The translations under genes and the position numbers were made by a program. Positions 1 to 3,557 of a stretch of 5,096 bases of DNA are shown one piece after another. The stretch comes from DATDRM01 sp035291705 (GTDB taxonomy: Bacteria; Chloroflexota; Anaerolineae; Anaerolineales; UBA4823). The stretch is from contig DATDRM010000076.1 of the NCBI GenBank assembly GCA_035291705.1, positions 1-5,096 on the forward strand, written 5' to 3'. The notes beneath the pieces are model-generated. The model saw only the letters and a program-made list of their open reading frames with translations. It was not told the origin of the DNA and ran no database searches. Every line of letters starts with the position of its first letter. Position 1 is the first letter of the stretch.

Positions 1-93
1 ATCCCGGTGTGTTCCATCCGCGAAGCCCGCGGCTCAATCAAAGTCATGGACACCGACGTTCAGCGCGAAGAAGAGGATGAAGAACGCTTATAA
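1..93 (+). CDS. C-terminal end of an unrecognised protein (5' partial)
   Basis: Frame 1 is open from the window edge and ends with TAA at 91-93, giving 30 residues. They begin IPVCSIREARG and end in a strongly acidic tail, DVQREEEDEERL. Too little is present to name a family. The only cysteine is at residue 4 of the visible part. An oddity is that the same frame stays open after the stop for another 21 codons (94-156, stop 157-159) and reads like protein (NYLGEIYRQKADNLAPFLG). The stop may therefore be a recent nonsense change, a sequencing error or a chance open stretch. The gene lies upstream of the Crp/Fnr regulator on the same strand, about 140 bp away. That it is the tail of a real gene is likely because of the charge pattern and reading direction, but nothing about its function can be claimed. 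Confidence 0.5.
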   Translation: MPVCSIREARGSIKVMDTDVQREEEDEERL

Positions 94-234
94 ACAAAGA
101 ACTACCTGGGTGAAATATATCGCCAAAAAGCGGACAACCTGGCCCCCTTCCTCGGATAACCGGTAAGTAAATCGCCGTTTTCGTGAGGGGGTGGATTACA
201 ACAACATTGCCATAGTTTATTTAAACCCCATCCC

Positions 235-951
235 GTGTTAAACTGTGCTGAGATGAACGGGGCGTTGATACAAACGAACTTCCTCTTAAAACGATTACAA
301 ACCTTCGAATTCTTGCGTGGGCTGGATCATGCGACCCTGGCTGAGCTGGCGAAAAGTGCAGCCTGGAAGGTCTACCCGCCGGACGCAGTGATCTTCTGGG
401 AAGGAGATGTTGAAACCAATCTTTTTTACCTGCAATACGGTTGGTTAAAGGTGATTAAAACCGCGCCCGATGGACGTGAACAAATCTTACGCTTTCTGGG
501 ACCTGGAGAAATTTTCAACGAGGTCGGTGTATTCACCAAACGTGCTAACCCCGCCACCGCCATGACGCTGGAAGAAGCTGGCATCTGGCTCATCCCCCGC
601 CACGCGCTGGAACAGGTTCTGTTCTCGCATCCACACACGGCAATGCAGGTTATGGAAAATATGGCGGATCGGATGATCGACCTGGTGGCATTGACGGCAG
701 ACTTATCCTTACGTACCGTTGAAGGGCGTCTGGCAAAATTCCTAATTGAACAAGCAAGAGATGACGTGATCCCGCGCCAGCGTTGGACGACCCAAACCGA
801 AATGGCTGCGCATCTTGGCACGGTGCCAGATGTATTAAGTCGCGTTTTCCGCGAATTAACCCAGGCAGGGTTAATTGAAATAGACAAACAGCAAATCCGC
901 ATCTTGGATCACGAGGGGTTGGCGAGCCGGGCTAAGATCCGACCAGATTAA
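235..951 (+). CDS. Crp/Fnr-family transcriptional regulator
   Basis: The 238-residue protein has the usual length and two-domain order of the CRP/FNR family. An N-terminal cyclic-nucleotide-binding-like beta-roll spans about residues 24-135, with the core signature FLGPGEIFNEVGVF at 87-100. A long dimerisation helix lies at about 133-160. A C-terminal winged helix-turn-helix follows at about 185-225, with the recognition part AAHLGTVPDVLSRVFREL at 191-208. The phosphate-binding Arg-Ser of E. coli CRP is not conserved (NPATA at 105-109), so cAMP is probably not the ligand. There is no FNR-type cysteine cluster (only Cys4), so an Fe-S oxygen sensor is also unlikely. The signal is unknown. The longest frame starts at GTG 235, but an ATG at 253 (Met7) is an equally good start; neither has a clear Shine-Dalgarno, so the message could be leaderless or weakly translated. 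It probably binds DNA near its own or the cupin promoter; no classical Crp or Fnr half-site is seen. Confidence 0.93.
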   Translation: MLNCAEMNGALIQTNFLLKRLQTFEFLRGLDHATLAELAKSAAWKVYPPDAVIFWEGDVETNLFYLQYGWLKVIKTAPDGREQILRFLGPGEIFNEVGVFTKRANPATAMTLEEAGIWLIPRHALEQVLFSHPHTAMQVMENMADRMIDLVALTADLSLRTVEGRLAKFLIEQARDDVIPRQRWTTQTEMAAHLGTVPDVLSRVFRELTQAGLIEIDKQQIRILDHEGLASRAKIRPD

Positions 952-956
952 AATTA

Positions 957-981
957 GGGGTAAAAACCCGACAAAAGTCGG
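957..981 (+). other. Two adjacent short inverted repeats with AAAA loops
   Basis: Just after the regulator stop, GGGT-AAAA-ACCC (958-969) is followed directly by CCGAC-AAAA-GTCGG (968-981). The two stems share C968-C969, so as RNA they would compete. There is no T-tract after either stem, so a classical intrinsic terminator is not supported. They could be an attenuating structure in the regulator-cupin spacer, a protein-binding site, or chance. Confidence 0.3.
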
Positions 982-1008
982 CGCAAGACTCGGGGGAAAC
1001 GGTTAGAG

Positions 1009-1023
1009 TCAGGTATATCCTGA
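1009..1023 (+). promoter_or_regulatory. Inverted repeat abutting the cupin ribosome binding site
   Basis: TCAGG-TATAT-CCTGA is a perfect 5+5 bp inverted repeat. It touches the strong Shine-Dalgarno AAGGAG (1024-1029) of the cupin gene, which lies 6 nt before ATG 1036. An alternative stem, TCCT (1018-1021) with AGGA (1025-1028), would cover the ribosome binding site. The arrangement could be an operator or a translational control element. Arms this short can occur by chance, and the repeat does not match Crp or Fnr consensus sites. Confidence 0.3.
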
Positions 1024-1035
1024 AAGGAGCGTAAT

Positions 1036-1356
1036 ATGCCTGACGCGATACCAGAGATCTATTATTCAGATACAAAAGCGAAGGCTGTCTTTGCCGCAGA
1101 TGGGCCCAAGCCACAATATTTGATCGACATACCAAATTTCAAGGTACTGGTTGTTGGTCTGGAAGCCGGGCAACAAATTCCCCTCCACCCCGCAGAGGCA
1201 GCAATCTATCATTTTCTCGAGGGTACAGGTCTGATGACCGTAGGTGAAGAGACTTTCGCCTTTAAACCCGGCGTGACGGTGGTTGTCCCCGGCGGTGTGG
1301 CACGCGGTATGAACGCTAAAACGCGGGCCATCTTTTTAGGCGCCAAAGGAGGATAA
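1036..1356 (+). CDS. Small single-domain cupin protein
   Basis: The 106-residue protein fits a single cupin_2 beta-barrel. The first cupin motif is readable at about 45-64 (GQQIPLHP then IYHFLEGTG), and the second at 79-93 (GVTVVVPGGVARGMN). The spacing is right but several metal ligands are not. The first motif has only His51 where HxH is usual, with Glu54, His59 and Glu62 nearby. In the second motif the usual His is Arg90. It may therefore bind metal weakly or differently, or act as a ligand-binding or structural cupin rather than a dioxygenase. The protein is cytoplasmic, with no signal peptide. The start is firm: AAGGAG at 1024-1029 lies 6 nt before ATG. It sits 84 bp after the Crp/Fnr gene and 56 bp before a membrane protein on the same strand, which suggests co-expression. 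The substrate cannot be told from the sequence. Confidence 0.88.
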   Translation: MPDAIPEIYYSDTKAKAVFAADGPKPQYLIDIPNFKVLVVGLEAGQQIPLHPAEAAIYHFLEGTGLMTVGEETFAFKPGVTVVVPGGVARGMNAKTRAIFLGAKGG

Positions 1357-1412
1357 CCCCATTGGTAATAACACAAGTTAGCGTGGTCAATGTCCAGAGC
1401 AAAGGAGACAAA

Positions 1413-1805
1413 ATGAACACAATCTTACAAAAATCTGCCGCTATTCTCGCCTTGATCATCGGAGCGATGGCGATTTTTGCGGGCGGGCAGGTATTGCTCG
1501 GCAGGGTTCCCGACTATTATGTGATCGATTGGCTTCCAGTCTATAACTTCACTATAGGCGTTTTGACGGTTTTCCTGATCGCCGTCCTCATTTGGAAAAA
1601 CAACAAATACGCTCTGCTGGCCGCTATCGGGACTTTCAGCGCTCATGCCATAGTGATGCTCGTCCTTCAGACTGCTTATCGCGGAGTTGTCGCAACAGAT
1701 AGTATTATGGCTATGACAATTCGATTATCCACCTGGCTGATCATTCTGGCGCTTTTGTTTTTCCAGGCCCGAAAAGATAAGCCGGCAAATTTCGAAGTAT
1801 CTTAA
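1413..1805 (+). CDS. Four-helix integral membrane protein of unknown function
   Basis: The frame is open from a TTG at 1362, but the likely start is ATG 1413, preceded at 5 nt by a strong AAAGGAG (1401-1407). This gives 130 residues beginning MNTILQKSAAIL. Four hydrophobic segments are clear, at about residues 8-29, 42-61, 65-87 and 100-118. The tail is short and charged (ARKDKPANFEVS). Polar residues between helices 1 and 2 (GRVPDYYVIDWLPVYN) form an aromatic-rich loop. No catalytic motif or known transporter signature is visible, and I do not recognise the family. The spacing to the cupin (56 bp) and shared strand suggest one transcript with the cupin and perhaps the regulator, so a role in the same response is possible but unproven. 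Confidence 0.82.
   Translation: MNTILQKSAAILALIIGAMAIFAGGQVLLGRVPDYYVIDWLPVYNFTIGVLTVFLIAVLIWKNNKYALLAAIGTFSAHAIVMLVLQTAYRGVVATDSIMAMTIRLSTWLIILALLFFQARKDKPANFEVS
1720..1735 (+). repeat. 16-bp exact direct repeat, copy 1
   Basis: TTCGATTATCCACCTG occurs here, inside the four-helix membrane protein gene, and again at 3411-3426 in the gene-free stretch before the secreted protein. The flanks differ on both sides. Confidence 0.5.
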
Positions 1806-1907
1806 AGCCGGATATTCCATCACAAATAGCAGTCTGCCCATTACACAGGTGCAAGCTCATGCATCCACAGAGTTTCACAACTGGCAAGGGGCATCGGGGC
1901 TAATGCC

Positions 1908-2474
1908 ATGAATGTTGACCAACTCCGACGGCGGGTGATCGCCCGTTTCTTCCTTGGCTTGCTATTCCTGGCGGCGATAGCGATTGTTATTGGCTGGGCT
2001 TTAGAGCGTGCAGGCGGATGGGGGACATTTTATCTCGGATGGCCGAATCAGGCCCTCGGTCTTGCACTAACCCTTGCAGGTTCCACCCTGGTGGTCTGGG
2101 CGGTTCGCCTCCAATATACACTGGGAAGAGGCACACCTGCGCCGATGATGGCTACACAGAGGCTGGTAACGCAGGGGCCATATGCCTGCACTCGTAACCC
2201 GATGACGCTGGGCGCGTTGTTATTGTATTTGGGGATTGGGGTTTGGATGGGAGCTGGGATAGTGATTATCCTGGTGGTGATTGTATTCAGCCTGTTATTA
2301 ACGCATATCTATATTCATGAAACGCAAGAATTGATCGAACGGTTTGGGGATGAGTACCTGACATATAAAAAACATACGCCTTTTTTGTTGCCGCGTTTTT
2401 GGTTTGGGGATTGCATTGGGTCTAGACAGGGCCGTAACTACCCCAGCCAGGATCAGTCCTCCGCCGAGCAGTGA
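1908..2474 (+). CDS. ICMT/PEMT-like membrane methyltransferase
   Basis: The 188-residue protein resembles the isoprenylcysteine carboxyl methyltransferase / phospholipid N-methyltransferase family, integral membrane enzymes that transfer methyl groups from S-adenosylmethionine. Hydrophobic helices lie at about 12-32, 51-69 and 100-133 (the last probably two helices or a hairpin). The family signature GPYACTRNPMTLG is at 90-102, and the C-terminal signature HETQELIERFGDEY at 137-150 is followed by YKKHTPFLLPRF. In bacteria such proteins act on lipids or small molecules rather than prenylated proteins, and the substrate here is unknown. The start is ATG 1908, with only a weak GGGG (1896-1899) before it. 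Homology-like sequence ends near residue 165 (base ~2402). The last 23 residues (GDCIGSRQG...SSAEQ) are polar and lie antisense to the opposite-strand gene, so they look like read-through past a lost or displaced stop. It lies 102 bp after the membrane protein. Confidence 0.85.
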   Translation: MNVDQLRRRVIARFFLGLLFLAAIAIVIGWALERAGGWGTFYLGWPNQALGLALTLAGSTLVVWAVRLQYTLGRGTPAPMMATQRLVTQGPYACTRNPMTLGALLLYLGIGVWMGAGIVIILVVIVFSLLLTHIYIHETQELIERFGDEYLTYKKHTPFLLPRFWFGDCIGSRQGRNYPSQDQSSAEQ

Positions 2475-2720
2475 GAGCATCACATGCCAGACGCTGGCAT
2501 AATTGATGTCGCCGATTGTATGGGTTGGCGCCATTAAGAACTGGATGGCAAGGGTCAACAGCCCGTTGGATGCCAGGACAATGGCATCCGCATTTTTACC
2601 AACCTGATCTTTCCCGGAGGGCCTCACAAAGTTGGCTCCCTGCGTTAGTCCCGGGAGTTTGAAGAGCAAGAAAACGACCAGGGTCAAGATAGTGACATAT
2701 ACAACCATGTCCACTGGCAT
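2298..2720 (-). CDS. Small membrane protein of unknown function, convergent with the methyltransferase
   Basis: This reads as a real 140-residue protein on the minus strand. Three hydrophobic segments are visible at about 5-20, 47-64 and 79-97, separated by a polar loop (RPSGKDQVGKNAD, 33-45) and followed by a basic tail (PKPKTRQQKRR, 105-115). No family is recognised. The start at 2720 has no good ribosome binding site; Met5 (base 2708) is an alternative and gives a more natural hydrophobic N-terminus. Residues from about 106 on are the complement of the conserved C-terminal region of the methyltransferase, so they are probably not original to this protein. The true end is likely near residues 100-115. 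Its 5' end sits about 20 bp from an FGE fragment reading the other way, so upstream sequence, promoter and perhaps some N-terminal codons may have been lost at a rearrangement. Confidence 0.6.
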   Translation of the reverse strand: MPVDMVVYVTILTLVVFLLFKLPGLTQGANFVRPSGKDQVGKNADAIVLASNGLLTLAIQFLMAPTHTIGDINYASVWHVMLSLLGGGLILAGVVTALSRPNAIPKPKTRQQKRRMFFICQVLIPKPFDQFLRFMNIDMR

Positions 2721-2740
2721 CGACCCACCGCGCAGGATGC

Positions 2741-3211
2741 GTGAACTGGTTCGAAGCCCAGGCTTACTGCAACTGGCTCTCCGCTGTCACCCGGCATTCA
2801 TACCAGCTGCCGACCGAATTGGAATGGGAAAAAGCTGCACGCAACAGCGACGGGCGCGCTTACCCGTGGGATGGAAAGTTTTCCAGCGCAGCGAGCAACA
2901 CCCTTGAGAGTCACTTTTACACCTCCACGCCGGTGGGTCTCTACCTAAACGGTGTTTCCCCATATGGATTATTCGATTGTAGCGGCAATGTTTGGGAATG
3001 GACTCAATCTTACAACCAGGCTTTTCCAGAAAGTGCAGTAACAAGCGATGATTTCGGTGAAAGGTTTTATGTGGTGCGCCGCGGCTCGTGGAACAATAAT
3101 CGTAGGAACGCCCACTGTGCGTACCGCAACAGGAATGTCCCCGACTACTTCAATTTCACCCTCGGGTTTCGTATTCTTTCCCCTGGCGTATTCCTGGATT
3201 CTGCCTGCTGA
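2741..3211 (+). CDS. 5'-truncated FGE/SUMF1-fold protein, candidate DGR variable protein
   Basis: The 156-residue product is the C-terminal part of a formylglycine-generating-enzyme (sulfatase-modifying factor) domain, a C-type-lectin fold. Family landmarks appear in order: NWFEAQAYCNWL (2-13), LPTELEWEKAAR (23-34), YPW (41-43), PYGLFDCSGNVWEW (74-87), RRGSW (113-117) and GFR (142-144). The GTG 'start' at 2741 is probably an internal Val codon of the usual V-N/S-W motif. The same frame is open back to a TGA at 2693-2695, but those codons do not resemble FGE, so the front half of the domain is missing. The paired active-site cysteines of genuine FGE, expected just after GGS, are replaced by Asn/Arg/His, so aerobic FGE chemistry is unlikely. 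The Asn-rich end (118-141) resembles variable regions of DGR target proteins, where the fold displays a binding surface. The tail after GFR is short (ILSPGVFLDSAC). It could also be a plain non-catalytic SUMF1 remnant. Confidence 0.85.
   Translation: MNWFEAQAYCNWLSAVTRHSYQLPTELEWEKAARNSDGRAYPWDGKFSSAASNTLESHFYTSTPVGLYLNGVSPYGLFDCSGNVWEWTQSYNQAFPESAVTSDDFGERFYVVRRGSWNNNRRNAHCAYRNRNVPDYFNFTLGFRILSPGVFLDSAC
3089..3175 (+). other. Candidate DGR variable region (VR)
   Basis: The codons from TGG 3089 to ATT 3173 encode the Asn-rich stretch between RGSW and GFR. Asn is kept at six positions (AAC 3092, AAT 3095 and 3098, AAC 3107, AAC 3128, AAT 3134) plus AAT 3152. The residues in between that would be Asn in a typical template are His CAC 3113, Tyr TAC 3122, Val GTC 3137, Tyr TAC 3146, Phe TTC 3149 or 3155 and Thr ACC 3158. 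All end in C and differ from AAC only at adenines, as DGR mutagenic homing would produce. The region ends at the conserved GFR, where DGR variable regions usually end. No template repeat is in the window, so the limits are estimates. GC-ending codons are also common elsewhere in the gene, which weakens the codon argument. Confidence 0.45.
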
Positions 3212-3246
3212 ACCCTGCTTTCTGGGCATTGGTTTCTGGGGGGGAT

Positions 3247-3270
3247 GCAAGAGGGCTTCGCCCCCCTTGC
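3247..3270 (+). other. GC-rich hairpin downstream of the candidate variable region
   Basis: GCAAG (3247-3251) pairs with CTTGC (3266-3270), and GGGC (3253-3256) pairs with GCCC (3260-3263) around a TTC loop, with a small internal loop between the stems. It begins 35 bp after the FGE stop codon. There is no following T-tract, so it is not a classic terminator. DGR variable regions are often followed by a GC-rich hairpin or cruciform that aids homing, and this position fits that role. It could also be a factor-dependent or bidirectional terminator stem. Confidence 0.5.
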
Positions 3271-3351
3271 CGGTTAAACGCGCCCGGCGATTTCCCTGTG
3301 CCCACAAGGGGGTACTCTGCAGCTGAATAACATCCTTAAATCCTTGCATTC

Positions 3352-3371
3352 TTGTAAGCCAACGGTTACAA
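3352..3371. promoter_or_regulatory. Inverted repeat with 6-bp arms
   Basis: TTGTAA (3352-3357) and TTACAA (3366-3371) are perfect complements. The stem can be extended by CC/GG with one bulged G, leaving an AAC loop. It lies about 190 bp before the secreted-protein start. It could be an operator or an RNA hairpin; no known regulator consensus is matched. Confidence 0.3.
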
Positions 3372-3410
3372 TCTCAATGCGTGGGAATCGAGAGATTAGT
3401 ACAGGTCTCC

Positions 3411-3426
3411 TTCGATTATCCACCTG
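3411..3426 (+). repeat. 16-bp exact direct repeat, copy 2
   Basis: The second occurrence of TTCGATTATCCACCTG; the first is at 1720-1735 within a coding region. This copy lies 12 bp before a possible -10 box (3438-3443), so it could be part of a promoter region or a scrap of duplicated sequence. Confidence 0.5.
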
Positions 3427-3482
3427 AGAAAATTCTTTACAATATCGCTATGGGTGCGGAAAGGAGGCGAGACTTCATTATC

Positions 3483-3500
3483 TTAAACAACCTTGTTTAA
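3483..3500. promoter_or_regulatory. Perfect 8+8 bp palindrome, operator candidate
   Basis: TTAAACAA-CC-TTGTTTAA has perfect 8-bp arms around a CC spacer. Its right edge is 57 bp before ATG 3558, where a repressor or activator site would be expected for the secreted-protein gene. The compact AT-rich dyad looks more like a dimeric regulator site than a terminator: it has only a 2-nt loop, no GC stem and no T-tract. The cognate regulator is unknown. Confidence 0.5.
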
Positions 3501-3557
3501 TCTCTAAGTCTTTCAATAACCACTAACTCAATTCTTACGAACAAGGAGAAATAGCGT

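Larger units (their letters stand above)
3212..3557 (+). other. Gene-free stretch with hairpins, palindromes and a promoter/5' region
   Basis: No convincing gene lies here; the open frames crossing the left part are shadows of the FGE gene or its complement. From left to right it holds a repetitive CTG/TTCTGG-rich segment (3194-3240), a run of seven G (3238-3244), a GC-rich hairpin (3247-3270), a weaker hairpin (3294-3310, CCCTGT with ACAAGGG and one bulged A), an inverted repeat (3352-3371), the second copy of the 16-bp repeat (3411-3426), a possible -10 box TACAAT (3438-3443) without a good -35, a perfect palindrome (3483-3500), and the ribosome binding site of the next gene. The left third probably belongs to the FGE gene's 3' region and the right third to the leader of the secreted protein. 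Confidence 0.6.

Noticed and set aside
207..223. Sigma-70-like promoter before the Crp/Fnr gene (TTACAA or TTGCCA with TATTTA)
   Set aside because: The hexamers match consensus poorly and the spacing is uncertain; an AT-rich patch alone is not enough to call a promoter.
426..902. Minus-strand open frame of 158 codons
   Set aside because: It is the complement of the Crp/Fnr coding sequence, has no ribosome binding site, and its protein has no recognisable features.
1362..1412. TTG start at 1362 for the four-helix membrane protein
   Set aside because: The ATG at 1413 has a strong Shine-Dalgarno at proper spacing, and the extra 17 residues would precede the first membrane helix without any resemblance to a leader.
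2632..2907. Plus-strand open frame of 91 codons crossing the membrane-protein/FGE junction
   Set aside because: It is out of frame with the clear FGE protein and antisense to the membrane protein; its product is low-quality sequence rich in Arg and Pro.
3247..3270. Intrinsic terminator for the FGE gene
   Set aside because: The stem is good but is followed by CGGTTAAACG rather than a T-tract in either direction, so a classical rho-independent terminator is not supported.
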